Assembly (NCBI GenBank): GCA_964410125.1
Contig: CAYPGQ010000022.1
Location: 1 to 47,174 of the forward strand
Reading direction: 5' to 3'
DNA from: G020348385 sp964410125
GTDB lineage: Bacteria; Acidobacteriota; Aminicenantia; Aminicenantales; Aminicenantaceae
DNA length: 47,174 nt
Each line of letters begins with the position of its first letter. Position 1 is the stretch's first letter. The notes beneath the pieces were generated by a model, which saw nothing but the letters and a program-made list of their open reading frames with translations, was not told the origin of the DNA and did no database searches. Below are positions 16,720 through 26,139 of the stretch, one piece after another. A program made the translations under genes and the position numbers.

Positions 16720-19113
16720 TTATAGTATATCTCTGGCTTTGTTTAATCTTGTGTAATAAATTTCTCTTTCCTTTTCTTGAATTTCCTTAAAACGGGGATC
16801 ATCCCTGAGGCCTTCGTAACAAGGATTCTCCTTTAAGACCAGGTAGGAATATAAGTAATGCTGTATCTCACTAAATCCCACCTCGATTCCCAATTGGATG
16901 TTTTCGATCGCTTCGTCTTTCATCCCCAATAAAGCATAAACACACGTAACAGAATAGAGATAAGGCATATCTGTTCCTTGAATAAGCTCGAGAGCTTTGC
17001 TCTTTTTTTGTTCGGCGGCAAACAGCAGAGCTCGAATATGATTGAATTCCTGGGATATAGGCGATATCTTTTCAGCTTCTTCGATAGCCTTATCGGCCTC
17101 ATCGAACAGTTCCAACATGATGAGATGCATTGCCAGCTCTAAATAGAGCTTGGCATTGGAGTCTTCTAATTCCAACGCTTTTTTTATTAGTTCAGCTCCT
17201 TTTTCATATTCACCGATATACCAATAGCAAGGAGAGCTCAGTTCATAAGCTCTAAGATAAGAAGGCTCAACCTGAATGGCTCTATTAAAATATTTAAAGG
17301 ATGATTGATAAAGACCCATGCTCACCAGGAATATGCCCACATCACAATTGATCAAGGAACTATTCGGCGAAATATCGAGAGCCCGCTTAAAACTTTCTGT
17401 GGCTTTTTCCAAATTCTCTTTATAAAAATAAGTCCACCCTAAAGCAAGATTTGCTTCTGCTAATTCTGAGTTCAGCTCATACGCTTTCTCGAAATGCTTG
17501 ATAGCTGACTCAAGGTATCTTTCATTGCCTTTTGCGACATAATAGGCCTCCCACGCAGCACCTATCCCCCAATGAGCCAAGGCATAGTTGGGATCTAAAT
17601 CCAGAGCCTGATTCAACATTCTAATCGCATCAGGAAACCATTCGTCCGGATCCGAATAAACATCCCTGTTATCAATAATTTCTAATCCATGGGCATACTT
17701 CTGATAAGCTTCAATATTTTGAGGTTCTCTCTTTTTTGCTGCAATATACCCGCTTTCGGTAAAATGAACACCTAACTCATCCACGATTTCTTTGGAAATT
17801 TTATCCTGAGCATCAAAAAGCTCTTTAAGTTCAAACACTTGCGATAGAGGGAGGATATTTCTATTTGTTTCTACATGAATCAGCTCAAGACTAATTCGAA
17901 TCTTTTGACCCTCGCTCATAAAGCTGGAAACAAGAACATAATCAACGCCCAATTCTTTCCCAATTTCATTAATCTCTTTTTCCGAATCTTTATACTTTCT
18001 CATTGAATAAAAAGAGATCACCCTTAGCTCACGACTATATTCTGTAAGCTTAAATATGATATCCTTTGTCGTGGACCTACATATATGCTCATATCCCTTT
18101 TGGAAAGTCCAGTCTTCCATGGGCAACACAGCTATCGATGCTTTCCATCGAACAGGAGGTTTAAACCAGTCAAATAAGAAATACCCGGAGACCAAAATGA
18201 CCGCCACAAATACAAAAATTCCTGGGAGGACAAGCTTTTTAAGTTTCTTCACACGTCTCTTCTGCCAGATCGGTTTGGTGCGAGGGATGATCCCGGATTC
18301 TGTCTCTTTTTTAAGCCGCATCAAATCCATAAGAAGCTCGTCCGCACGTTGATAGCGTTCGGTCGGGTCTTTTTCTAAACACTTATCCAAGATCCTCTCT
18401 AACTCATATGGAATATTGCTGCGCAAATCAGTAATGGGCTCATGATACTTGTTGAGAATGGAATGCAAGATCAATTGTTCATGCTCTTCCTGAAAAGGAA
18501 CGTGCGCGGAAAGCATCTCATACAGGACAATTCCAAGAGACCAGATATCTGAACGATGATCGATGGCATCGCCACAGGCTTGTTCAGGCGACATGTAAGC
18601 CACCGTTCCCATGATCAAAGCTGTCTCGGTTAGCTGAGATTTGCTGACAATCTTCGCCAGCCCAAAGTCCATGATTTTCGCCTGGGCCTTGGAAGTCACC
18701 ATGATGTTCGAGCTTTTGATATCCCTGTGAACAATATTTTTCTCATGGGCTTCCTCGAGGCCTTCTGCGATTTGTATGGCAAAATCTAAAGCCTTCTCCG
18801 GTTCTAATGGGCCTTTTCCTATGATTTCTTTCAGGCTTTGGCCCTCGATATACTCCATGACAATGAAAGTATTGTCCCCAACCTCATCGATATGATAGAT
18901 GGTGCATATATGGGGATGATTCAACGATGCCGCTGTTTGAGCCTCTCGTAGGAAGCGCTCCTTATCCTCTTTTTTCCTGAGAATCCGAGGAACGACAAAT
19001 TTCAACGCGACAGTCCGTTTCAGATTGAGGTCTTCTGCCTTGTAGACTATTCCCATACCCCCAGAACCCAGCTCTTCTAGTATTTTGTAATGAGATATCT
19101 TTTTGCCGATCAT
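16720..19113 (-). CDS. Ser/Thr protein kinase with membrane segment, TolB/FlgO-like region and TPR repeats
   Basis: 797 residues from the ATG at 19111-19113 (MIGKKISHYKILEELG), chosen because the kinase domain starts there; the 26 codons upstream look non-coding and neither start has a clear ribosome site. The kinase domain has LGSGGMG (15-21), Lys 38 in VALKF, HRDIKSSN (129-136), DFGLA (149-153) and MSPEQ: a complete Hanks-type set. A single membrane helix lies at about 294-316. Then follows a region starting SIAVLPMEDWTFQ (about 325-450) like the TolB/FlgO N-terminal module often fused to such kinases, and about eight TPR-like repeats to the C-terminus. It probably senses outside the membrane and phosphorylates cytoplasmic targets; the targets are unknown. 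The architecture is typical of Acidobacteriota. Confidence 0.85.
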   Translation of the reverse strand: MIGKKISHYKILEELGSGGMGIVYKAEDLNLKRTVALKFVVPRILRKKEDKERFLREAQTAASLNHPHICTIYHIDEVGDNTFIVMEYIEGQSLKEIIGKGPLEPEKALDFAIQIAEGLEEAHEKNIVHRDIKSSNIMVTSKAQAKIMDFGLAKIVSKSQLTETALIMGTVAYMSPEQACGDAIDHRSDIWSLGIVLYEMLSAHVPFQEEHEQLILHSILNKYHEPITDLRSNIPYELERILDKCLEKDPTERYQRADELLMDLMRLKKETESGIIPRTKPIWQKRRVKKLKKLVLPGIFVFVAVILVSGYFLFDWFKPPVRWKASIAVLPMEDWTFQKGYEHICRSTTKDIIFKLTEYSRELRVISFYSMRKYKDSEKEINEIGKELGVDYVLVSSFMSEGQKIRISLELIHVETNRNILPLSQVFELKELFDAQDKISKEIVDELGVHFTESGYIAAKKREPQNIEAYQKYAHGLEIIDNRDVYSDPDEWFPDAIRMLNQALDLDPNYALAHWGIGAAWEAYYVAKGNERYLESAIKHFEKAYELNSELAEANLALGWTYFYKENLEKATESFKRALDISPNSSLINCDVGIFLVSMGLYQSSFKYFNRAIQVEPSYLRAYELSSPCYWYIGEYEKGAELIKKALELEDSNAKLYLELAMHLIMLELFDEADKAIEEAEKISPISQEFNHIRALLFAAEQKKSKALELIQGTDMPYLYSVTCVYALLGMKDEAIENIQLGIEVGFSEIQHYLYSYLVLKENPCYEGLRDDPRFKEIQEKEREIYYTRLNKARDIL

Positions 19114-19272
19114 CGGTCTATTACTACGAGAAGTTAGCCGCGTTTCCCCAGCTTTGCTCAAATGTATAGCATATGATATACAAAATGTCAAAAACGGAAA
19201 TTTGATTTTGGTTTCATGTTTTCTTTAAAATAGGAAGTCTTCAAAGCACAGACAGAAAAAGGAGTTAAAGCC

Positions 19273-20235
19273 ATGAAACTAGAGAAACTTTATAAAAAAG
19301 CCATTCAAGTCGGCATCGCCAATGATCTGAGAGGAAAGGCGGAAATAACAAGAATTTTGAAGGAAGAAAAGGAGAAATTCGATTCCTTAAAAAAAGACGA
19401 GATCGAGTATTACGACAAAGACAGGCTTTTTAATCCCTTCGCGGATACAAGAATTCTTTACGGAGATCCGAACAAAGATGTAAAGAAAGTTATCACCGGT
19501 ATCGATATGGAGGTGGGTGAAATTCTTCTCACTCAGGTTCTAAACTCACAAAAAAATGAAAAAATAGATTTGATCATCTCCCATCATCCTGAAGGATATG
19601 CACTGGCTCAACTGCATGATGTTATGAAACTCCAGGCCGATTTAATGGCGGCATACGGTGTGAACATAAGCGTAGCAGAACAGCTTATGGAGAAGAGAAT
19701 ATCCGAAGTCCAACGAAGACTGCTTCCACTCAATCACACCCGAGCGGTAGACGCCACACGAGTCTTAGGAATTCCGATGATGTGCATCCATACGCCCGCG
19801 GATAACTGTGTGACAAATTATCTCAAAAAAACATTCGATCAAAAGAAGCCATACAAACTGAAGGACCTGATGCAGATCCTGAAAAACATCCCAGAGTACA
19901 AAAGGTCATCCATGCAGCAAGTTCCTCCCAAGATCGTGAACGGAACAGAAAACAATAAGTGTGGAAAAATATTCATCGAGATGACCGGTGGAACAGAGGG
20001 TGCCAAAGAGATCTTGGAAAAATACGCCAACAGCGGCATAAGCACACTGGTCGGCATGCACTTCAGCGAAGAACACTTGGATAATGCCAAAAAAGCCAAT
20101 TTGAATGTTGTGATCGCCGGCCATATATCCAGCGATGTCCTCGGCCTCAATCTTTTATTCGACGAAATAGAAAAAGAGGCAAAACTCCAGTTTGTGGGAA
20201 TTTCGGGATTCGAGCGTATCCGAAGAAAAAACTAA
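19273..20235 (+). CDS. NIF3-family dinuclear-metal protein
   Basis: 320 residues, cytoplasmic. The family hallmark is a metal-binding histidine cluster: DLIISHHPEGYAL (about 97-109) corresponds to the SHHP motif, and a C-terminal LVGMHFSEEHLDNAKKANL followed by VIAGHISSD supplies the late histidines and acids. NIF3 proteins (YbgI, GTP cyclohydrolase I type 2 family) bind two metal ions; their physiological reaction is poorly defined. Residues 1-75 form an extra helical N-terminal region compared with YbgI. The start has AAGGAG nine bases upstream. It stands alone on the plus strand, divergent from the kinase gene; the region 19114-19272 holds only a weak promoter-like TTAAAAT. Confidence 0.8.
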   Translation: MKLEKLYKKAIQVGIANDLRGKAEITRILKEEKEKFDSLKKDEIEYYDKDRLFNPFADTRILYGDPNKDVKKVITGIDMEVGEILLTQVLNSQKNEKIDLIISHHPEGYALAQLHDVMKLQADLMAAYGVNISVAEQLMEKRISEVQRRLLPLNHTRAVDATRVLGIPMMCIHTPADNCVTNYLKKTFDQKKPYKLKDLMQILKNIPEYKRSSMQQVPPKIVNGTENNKCGKIFIEMTGGTEGAKEILEKYANSGISTLVGMHFSEEHLDNAKKANLNVVIAGHISSDVLGLNLLFDEIEKEAKLQFVGISGFERIRRKN

Positions 20236-20254
20236 ACTTCCTTTTTTCACATTT

Positions 20255-20271
20255 TTGGCACAATATTTGCT
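20255..20271 (+). promoter_or_regulatory. candidate sigma-54 promoter upstream of the VWFA genes
   Basis: TTGGCACAATATTTGCT has the -24 GG (20257-20258) and -12 GC (20269-20270) ten bases apart and matches TTGGCAC-N5-TTGCW. Transcription would start near 20282, leaving a leader of about 90 bases before the ATG at 20371. A TATAAT also occurs at about 20351, so a sigma-70 promoter is an alternative. Confidence 0.5.
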
Positions 20272-20370
20272 GCCTGTTCTATTGATGATTGTCTTGTCCA
20301 ATCAGAACCAGTCCGAAAAAAACCACTTAGTTTTTCTCGCATTTTGCTATAATATGAAAGGGGAAGGATA

Positions 20371-21633
20371 ATGAAAAAGATACTGCTTTTTTCTTCAGTT
20401 TTTCTCATGAGCCTGGTCCTTTTCTCACAACAAATCAAGGAAGAGGCTTCTGTCATTAACATTGAAGTTCCTGTAAGAGTATTCAGCGGAAAAAATTTTA
20501 TCGATAATTTGACCATCGACGATTTTGAAGTTTTAGAGAATGGTGTGTCTCAAAATATCGAAGCTGTTTATTTTGTCAAAAAAAGGTCGGTCGAAAGAAG
20601 TCAGGAAAAGAAAAGATTTTCTCCAAAAACAGCACGCAGCTTTTTCCTCTTTTTTGAACTCTCCAAGTACGATCCCAAAATAGGTGACGCTATAAAATAT
20701 TTCGTGCACAATGTGTTAATGCCTGGCGATAGCCTTTCCTTTGTCACCTCAATGAATACTTATCGGATGAAAAATATCGCTTTCGAAGTTACATCCCCTG
20801 ACGAAGTGGCTAAACAACTTATCAGTTTAGTCAGAAGAGATACCATGACCGGAAATTCGGAATACCGGTATATGATCAGTGAAATCGCTGGGATTGCCCA
20901 ATCCTTATCTATACGCATGGAACAGGGCGGTAAGAGTGTGACTGATAGGGGACAAATCATCGAAGAAGTAGGCATTCCGATTACGGAATTATCCTCCTCC
21001 GGTTTGTATGAGGGAAGGTCTATGGAGGAAGAGTTCACTTTATATGAAAATTATATAAACAAATTGGATAATCTGAGGAGAATGGACCAAGGAAAACTCA
21101 TCAATTTTGCAAAATATTTGAAAGATAAAAAAGGACAAAAGTATGTGACAATCTTTTATCAGAAGGAATTTATCCCCCAATTGGATCCCAAATTGTTGAG
21201 CCAAACCATGAGCCTTTATCAAGATAGGCCGGTAATCCTTCAGACGATATCCAATGTAATCGAGTTTTACAGAAGAGAGGTTCCGATCGATATAGAATTG
21301 GTCAAGCAAAACTATGCGGATTGCTCAATTTCTATCCATTTTCTGTATTTAACGACTCCCCCAGAATCCTATTACGGCATTTACATGGCAGATCACTCAG
21401 AAGACATATATTCTGCTTTCCGAGAAATGGCAGTGGCAACCGGTGGATATATCGATAGCTCAGCAAGGGCAGATTTCCTGTTTAAAAGTGCTGTAGAAGC
21501 GTCGGAGAACTACTATTTGTTATATTATTCGCCGAGCCATTACATTAATGATGGGCAATTTAAAAAAATCCAAGTGAAAGTCAAAAACAAAAAGTACCAC
21601 ATCTTCCATCGTTCAGGTTATTTTGCAAATTAA
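20371..21633 (+). CDS. VWFA-related acidobacterial exported protein (first of a tandem pair)
   Basis: 420 residues with a signal peptide (MKKILLFSSVFLMSLVLFSQ). The mature N-terminus contains a carboxypeptidase-regulatory-like/Big-like segment: INIEVPVRVFSGKNFIDNLT then IDDFEVLENGVSQNIEAVYF, the hallmark opening of the acidobacterial VWFA-related family (TIGR03436), followed by a von Willebrand A-like core (RSFFLFFELSKYDPK). A canonical MIDAS DxSxS is not preserved (the strand reads FFELSKYD). The C-terminus NYYLLYYSPSHY followed by KKIQVKVKNKKYHIFHRSGY is strongly conserved in the family. The role is unknown, probably extracellular or periplasmic binding. The start has AAGGGGAAGG just upstream. 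It is probably cotranscribed with its paralogue 65 bases on. Confidence 0.8.
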   Translation: MKKILLFSSVFLMSLVLFSQQIKEEASVINIEVPVRVFSGKNFIDNLTIDDFEVLENGVSQNIEAVYFVKKRSVERSQEKKRFSPKTARSFFLFFELSKYDPKIGDAIKYFVHNVLMPGDSLSFVTSMNTYRMKNIAFEVTSPDEVAKQLISLVRRDTMTGNSEYRYMISEIAGIAQSLSIRMEQGGKSVTDRGQIIEEVGIPITELSSSGLYEGRSMEEEFTLYENYINKLDNLRRMDQGKLINFAKYLKDKKGQKYVTIFYQKEFIPQLDPKLLSQTMSLYQDRPVILQTISNVIEFYRREVPIDIELVKQNYADCSISIHFLYLTTPPESYYGIYMADHSEDIYSAFREMAVATGGYIDSSARADFLFKSAVEASENYYLLYYSPSHYINDGQFKKIQVKVKNKKYHIFHRSGYFAN

Positions 21634-21698
21634 TGTTAGGATAAAAAAAGAAAACGCTTTATAATAATAAAGAAAAAACATACTTGAGAGGAAAGCTA

Positions 21699-22910
21699 AT
21701 GAAAAAAATCTTATTTTTTGTAACAATTTTGTTATTGATCAGTTTTCTTTTCTCGCATCAAGAACAGCACGCAGTCACAGTCCGAAATATCGAAATCCCG
21801 GTTCGGGTATTTATGGGCCAGCAATTCGTGGATAACCTGACTATCGACGATTTTGAAATCTACGAAAACGGTATCCAACAGAAAATAGAAGCGCTTTATC
21901 TCGTCAATAAAAATAGCATCCCTAGACAACAGGAATTGAAGTCTTTCTCTCCTCAGACGGCGAGACACTACTTTCTCCTTTTCCAGATTATCGAATACAA
22001 TCCCAAACTTGAAGCATCAATCAAGTACTTTTTCAATAATGTACTCCTTCCCCAAGACACATTGACTCTGATGACTCCCCAGAAAAATTATCATCTATCC
22101 AGTGAGGCTCTCCAAAAAAAGAAAAAAGAGGCCATAGCCAAAGAAATGTTGAAATTATTGAGGAAAGATACAAAGATCAGCTCTTCGGCATACAGGAGTT
22201 CGATGAACAGTTTAAGAGGGCTTGTAAGCACCATCTCCGGTGGAAGTTCGATGACCAGCTTTGATGGCTCTTCCGATCTTGACCAGGGAAGCAGCGGTAT
22301 TGGGATGTTGCTCCGCCGATACAGGAACAACTTGAATAAATTGGAAGGGCTCCGTATCGTCGATCAAGACATTTTTATCCAATTCGCCACCAAAGTGAAA
22401 TCCATCCCCGGACAAAAGCTCGTGTATTTTTTCTATGAAAGGGAATTCCGACCGGAACTCAGCACAAGTGTTGTGAATAGCCTTGTTGCGAATTACCAAG
22501 GCGAACCTAGCGTCCTTGCAGACATACAAGACCTTTTCCAGTTCTATCAAAGACATGATCGGGTTAATACAGAAAAAATTTGCCAAGCTTTCACGGATGC
22601 ATCCATTTGTTTCAACTTTTTATTTGTCGACAGACAGGAAAGAAGTACTGGTGGCATCACTATGAGAGAACAATCCGAGGATTTTTTCTCGGCATTCCGA
22701 ACGACAGCCCTGGCCACAGGAGGCATTGTCGATAGCTCCCGGAATCCATCCGCTGCCTTTCAAAACGCCCTCCAAGCTGCAGAAAACTATTACCTTCTGT
22801 ACTATTCCCCAGCCAATTACACAAGCGATGGGACTTACAAAAAGATCCAAGTTAAAGTGAAAAACCAGGAATACAAGGTCACATACAGGCAAGGATATAT
22901 AGCCAACTAA
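21699..22910 (+). CDS. VWFA-related acidobacterial exported protein (second of a tandem pair)
   Basis: 403 residues from the ATG at 21699 with GAGAGGAAA upstream; the frame extends to a TTG at 21684 that overlaps this ribosome site, so the ATG is preferred. Signal peptide MKKILFFVTILLLISFLFSH. It is a clear paralogue of the previous gene along its entire length: VRVFMGQQFVDNLTIDDFEI and the ending YYLLYYSPANYTSDGTYKKI match closely, while the middle (a Ser/Gly-rich loop at about 175-200, SISGG-type) differs. The pair therefore arose by tandem duplication. As in the first copy, the A-domain lacks a canonical MIDAS. The TAA stop (22908-22910) abuts a CCTGG repeat end. Confidence 0.8.
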   Translation: MKKILFFVTILLLISFLFSHQEQHAVTVRNIEIPVRVFMGQQFVDNLTIDDFEIYENGIQQKIEALYLVNKNSIPRQQELKSFSPQTARHYFLLFQIIEYNPKLEASIKYFFNNVLLPQDTLTLMTPQKNYHLSSEALQKKKKEAIAKEMLKLLRKDTKISSSAYRSSMNSLRGLVSTISGGSSMTSFDGSSDLDQGSSGIGMLLRRYRNNLNKLEGLRIVDQDIFIQFATKVKSIPGQKLVYFFYEREFRPELSTSVVNSLVANYQGEPSVLADIQDLFQFYQRHDRVNTEKICQAFTDASICFNFLFVDRQERSTGGITMREQSEDFFSAFRTTALATGGIVDSSRNPSAAFQNALQAAENYYLLYYSPANYTSDGTYKKIQVKVKNQEYKVTYRQGYIAN

Positions 22911-22924
22911 CCTGGCCTATTCAG
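22911..22924. repeat. degenerate repeat end (CCTGGCCTATTCAG) abutting a stop codon
   Basis: CCTGGCCTATTCAG follows the TAA stop of the second VWFA gene directly. It differs from the 14-base repeat end at 10567 and 14073 at two positions. It also contains the stop of the convergent MFS gene. It may be a decayed end of the TIR family or chance similarity. Confidence 0.35.
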
Positions 22925-24071
22925 TTTTGTTTTTTGACAAGGGAGGTGCTTTCCAAGTAAAGAATACCCCTGCCAGGAAAAATATCAATCCGGCGATAAG
23001 ATACATGGACCGGTATCCATAAAGGTCGGAAATCAATCCGAATAGAGGGGGTCCAAGGCCCATCCCGACATCAAAGAACGTTAAATAGAGACTTATAGCA
23101 AATCCTTTGTTTTCCTGACCCAGTATGTCGATGACATAAGTGCTCAAGGCGGGAAAAATCATTCCCTGTCCAAAACCGCCGATGAAACCTGCAAGGACAA
23201 ACATACTCAATGATTGGACCTGAGAGAGAAAAATCAGATTGAGACTGATGATACAGACTGAAGGGAATAAGATTTGTTTTCTTCCATAACGATCGGATAG
23301 ATCGCCCAGAAAAAGACGCGTCAAGATAGCAGACACAGAGAAAGCGACAAAAAAGGGACCGACACGATCAAGGGGAATCGATTTCCCAAAAAGTGCGATA
23401 AAAAAAACAACAGCTCCTCTTATCGCCCCATGGAATACAGGCAATAAAAAAAGGAGAAAGACAGAATACAGAGCCACATTATTTAATGCGTCAGGTTTTC
23501 GGAACTGCCTGTTGTGATTGGGTTTGATGATCTCTTTAGTCAGGGCAAGACAAACAAAGGAAATGATCAGGAATAGCAAACTTGTATTGTAAAGACCGCC
23601 GAAGCCATATTGTCGAACAATTTCCTCAGCCAAAAGAGGACCCAGGGCAACTGAGAGAAGACCGGCAACACCGATAATGCCCATGGATTGTGCCAGCCTG
23701 GAGACCGGCGCCAAATCCGAACAAATCGTCATGGCCGCTGTCATGCTGATCCCCCATCCAATGCCTCCTAAGGCCCGGAGGGTCAGAGGCAAAACGCCCG
23801 CATCTCCGATCAAGTGGAACAGCGGCAACACTGCTATTAAAAAGCCTATGCCAAACAGAGAGATTTTTTTTCTTCCTTTGATATCGATGATTCTTCCAAA
23901 CACAGGGCGTATGAAAATGGCCGTGAGGCTGTGGATTCCCATGATCAATCCGATCTGGGTTTTGGAGGTGTGAAACTGTTCGAAAAACAACGGAAAAATG
24001 AAAAACAGGGTAACACTCATAAAAAGAAAAAAGAATCCGACAAGAGCCACAAAGAAATGTCTGTTCCACAT
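22917..24071 (-). CDS. major facilitator superfamily transporter
   Basis: 384 residues, about twelve membrane helices. The loop between helices 2 and 3 reads GRIIDIKGRKKISLFG (close to the MFS motif GxxxDRxGRR), and a related DLSDRYGRKQIL motif recurs in the second half, showing the internal duplication of MFS proteins. The length is at the short end of the family (about 380-400 for the drug-exporter-like group). It probably exports or imports a small solute with H+ exchange; the substrate is unknown. It converges with the second VWFA gene, the two stops being only 6 bases apart. The start ATG has no strong ribosome site. Confidence 0.85.
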   Translation of the reverse strand: MWNRHFFVALVGFFFLFMSVTLFFIFPLFFEQFHTSKTQIGLIMGIHSLTAIFIRPVFGRIIDIKGRKKISLFGIGFLIAVLPLFHLIGDAGVLPLTLRALGGIGWGISMTAAMTICSDLAPVSRLAQSMGIIGVAGLLSVALGPLLAEEIVRQYGFGGLYNTSLLFLIISFVCLALTKEIIKPNHNRQFRKPDALNNVALYSVFLLFLLPVFHGAIRGAVVFFIALFGKSIPLDRVGPFFVAFSVSAILTRLFLGDLSDRYGRKQILFPSVCIISLNLIFLSQVQSLSMFVLAGFIGGFGQGMIFPALSTYVIDILGQENKGFAISLYLTFFDVGMGLGPPLFGLISDLYGYRSMYLIAGLIFFLAGVFFTWKAPPLSKNKTE

Positions 24072-24140
24072 GGTTTTTAGTGTCCCATTTTAGTTCAACT
24101 CTTGTTCAACTCTCAAATAAAATTTTCCTTTGTAATAGAG

Positions 24141-24221
24141 TGCTGGCTGTTTTGGGTATGGGGAAAATAAGCAAAAAGGGGATAATGAAGGAGGGTTATT
24201 AAAAACCCTACCCAGCCAGCA
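24141..24221 (+). promoter_or_regulatory. long-range hairpin leader upstream of xylulokinase
   Basis: TGCTGGCTG (24141-24149) pairs perfectly with CAGCCAGCA (24213-24221). Inside, GGGTA/TACCC-type bases can extend it, and a second hairpin AGGGTT/AACCCT (24192-24197/24204-24209) with a five-to-six-base loop competes for the same CCC tract. A 14-codon ORF (24158-24202) stops in the inner loop. This could be a leader that controls the kinase 130 bases downstream, or a palindromic insertion; no T-tract terminator follows. The rest of 24072-24349 shows no named feature. Confidence 0.4.
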
Positions 24222-24349
24222 AAGCAGAGTTTGATTCTATTATACCAGAATTGCAAAAAAAAGCAACACTTTTGTTAATTATTCGTTAAAAAATCAGCAA
24301 TTTGTTGCTCCTGCTGCGACGGCAGTGATATAATTTTCAGGATTCAACC

Positions 24350-25852
24350 ATGTATACAATAGGAATTGATTCGGGAACTCAGGGGATAAAAGTATTAATC
24401 GTTGATTTTGAAGGAAAAATCATTTCCAGTGGGAGGGCTCCTCACCGCTTTGTCGACGATCTAAGGCCAGGCGAAAGCGAACAGGATCCTCGCGTTTGGA
24501 TTCAAGCTCTGGAAAAGGCCATCATGGAAGCTCTACAAAACGTCCATATCAATCCCCGCGAGATCGTTTCTCTGGGAGTTTCGGGCCAGCAACATGGTTT
24601 TGTTCCATTGGATGAGGAGGGTCATCCGATAAGACCCGCCAAGCTGTGGAACGACACATCCACGGCCCGGGAAGCAGATACAATCATAGAGAGCCTGGGA
24701 GGAAAACAGAGTTATATCCAGAAACTCGGTATCAACCTGGCAGTCGGTTACACAGCGTCCAAAATCCTTTGGCTAAAGCGTAATGAGCCTGACAATTACG
24801 CGAAGCTCAAAACAGTCCTCCTTCCGCACAACTACATCAATTATGTCCTGACAGGCAAAGCCCATATGGAATTCGGGGATGCTTCGGGAACCGGGTTGAT
24901 GGACATCAGAGAGTGTCGATGGAACAAGGAAGCAATTGATGTCATCGGTCCGGAATTGGAGGCAAAGCTTCCTGATCTTTCCCACCCATCAGAACCTGTG
25001 GGCTACCTTAGGGACGAGATTGCTGAACAGTTCGGGATGGCAAAGGTCCTGGTCGGGAGCGGAGGTGGAGATAATATGATGGGCGCTGTCGGCACAGGAA
25101 ATGTCAAATCCGGATTATGCACTCTGAGCCTCGGCACTTCGGGAACCATAAGTTCTTACTTTGCCGAACCCTGTGTCGATCCCCATGGAGAAATCGCATC
25201 AATGTGCGACAGCACGGGAGGTTGGCTGCCCCTTCTCTGTACGATGAATGTCACCAACACCACAGAATATCTCAAGGCCCTCCTAAAACTATCAAACGAG
25301 GATCTGGAGAACTTGGGTTCCAAAGCCCCAGCAGGATCCGAGAGGCTCATGTTCCTTCCCTTTATCGATGGAGAGCGGGTTCCTGTTCTTCCTTATGCCA
25401 ATGGGGTCTTTTTTGGCCTGACCAGGAAAAACTTCAACGCTCCCCACATGGCTCGAGCCGTGATGGAGGGAACGATCTTGAATCTCGGGTATGGTTTTTC
25501 GCGTATGAAATCTTTAGGGTTGATTCCCTCGGAAATAAGAGCCACCGGAGGGGCTTCCAAGAGCAAACTCTGGCTTCAGATTGTCGCCGACATCTTTAAA
25601 ACTCCAGTGCGCACACTCAAGGAAGAAGAAGGGGCGGCTTTGGGAGCCGCTATCCAGTCCATTTGGAATTATCATATGAATCAGGGAGACGAAGTAAAAA
25701 TTGAAGACCTGGCAGGCAAAATGGTAAAGTTGGAGGATGAGGCAATCGAACCCCGGCCTGAGATGTTTGCCCTTTATGAAGAACTCCAGGATAGATTCAA
25801 CTCCCTCTGGAAAACTTTAAAACAAGAATTCCAAACCCACCGGAAAACATGA
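24350..25852 (+). CDS. xylB: xylulokinase-type FGGY carbohydrate kinase
   Basis: 500 residues, the normal XylB length. It phosphorylates D-xylulose to xylulose 5-phosphate with ATP. The N-terminal domain begins YTIGIDSGTQGIKVLIVD (phosphate-binding, ATPase fold) and has SGQQHG (78-83), GDASGTGLMDI (176-186) and the catalytic Asp in GSGGGDNMMGAVG (Asp 241), all typical of XylB. The C-terminal ATPase domain has ATGGASKSKLWLQIVADI and EEEGAALGAA, the family signature region. The substrate call is based on overall similarity; other pentulose kinases are close. The start at 24350 has CAGGA ten bases upstream. An RbsA/RbsC-type sugar importer lies 2.2 kb downstream on the same strand, but TIR element C and the glutamine synthetase gene separate them. 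Confidence 0.85.
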   Translation: MYTIGIDSGTQGIKVLIVDFEGKIISSGRAPHRFVDDLRPGESEQDPRVWIQALEKAIMEALQNVHINPREIVSLGVSGQQHGFVPLDEEGHPIRPAKLWNDTSTAREADTIIESLGGKQSYIQKLGINLAVGYTASKILWLKRNEPDNYAKLKTVLLPHNYINYVLTGKAHMEFGDASGTGLMDIRECRWNKEAIDVIGPELEAKLPDLSHPSEPVGYLRDEIAEQFGMAKVLVGSGGGDNMMGAVGTGNVKSGLCTLSLGTSGTISSYFAEPCVDPHGEIASMCDSTGGWLPLLCTMNVTNTTEYLKALLKLSNEDLENLGSKAPAGSERLMFLPFIDGERVPVLPYANGVFFGLTRKNFNAPHMARAVMEGTILNLGYGFSRMKSLGLIPSEIRATGGASKSKLWLQIVADIFKTPVRTLKEEEGAALGAAIQSIWNYHMNQGDEVKIEDLAGKMVKLEDEAIEPRPEMFALYEELQDRFNSLWKTLKQEFQTHRKT

Positions 25853-26139
25853 AATTTTACATATAATTCAGGTGTCCTGGATTATTCATAAAGCTTCTCT
25901 TTTATATTGCGTGGACCTTTTTTGATTATGTATCCATACTCTATCAGACATGTCCTTCACTTTAGTGACGATTTTTAACACCATTCACTCACCATCCTTC
26001 TCGGCGGCTGCGGAACTGCGCACGTTAACTCCCAATCTCCTCCACCCCAGCCTCTGTTCTCGTGCTTGTTCGAATCTTTTGTTCTTAAGCAAAGTCGTGC
26101 TCAATACATCCTCGCCGACAATATGGGGACATCCCATCT

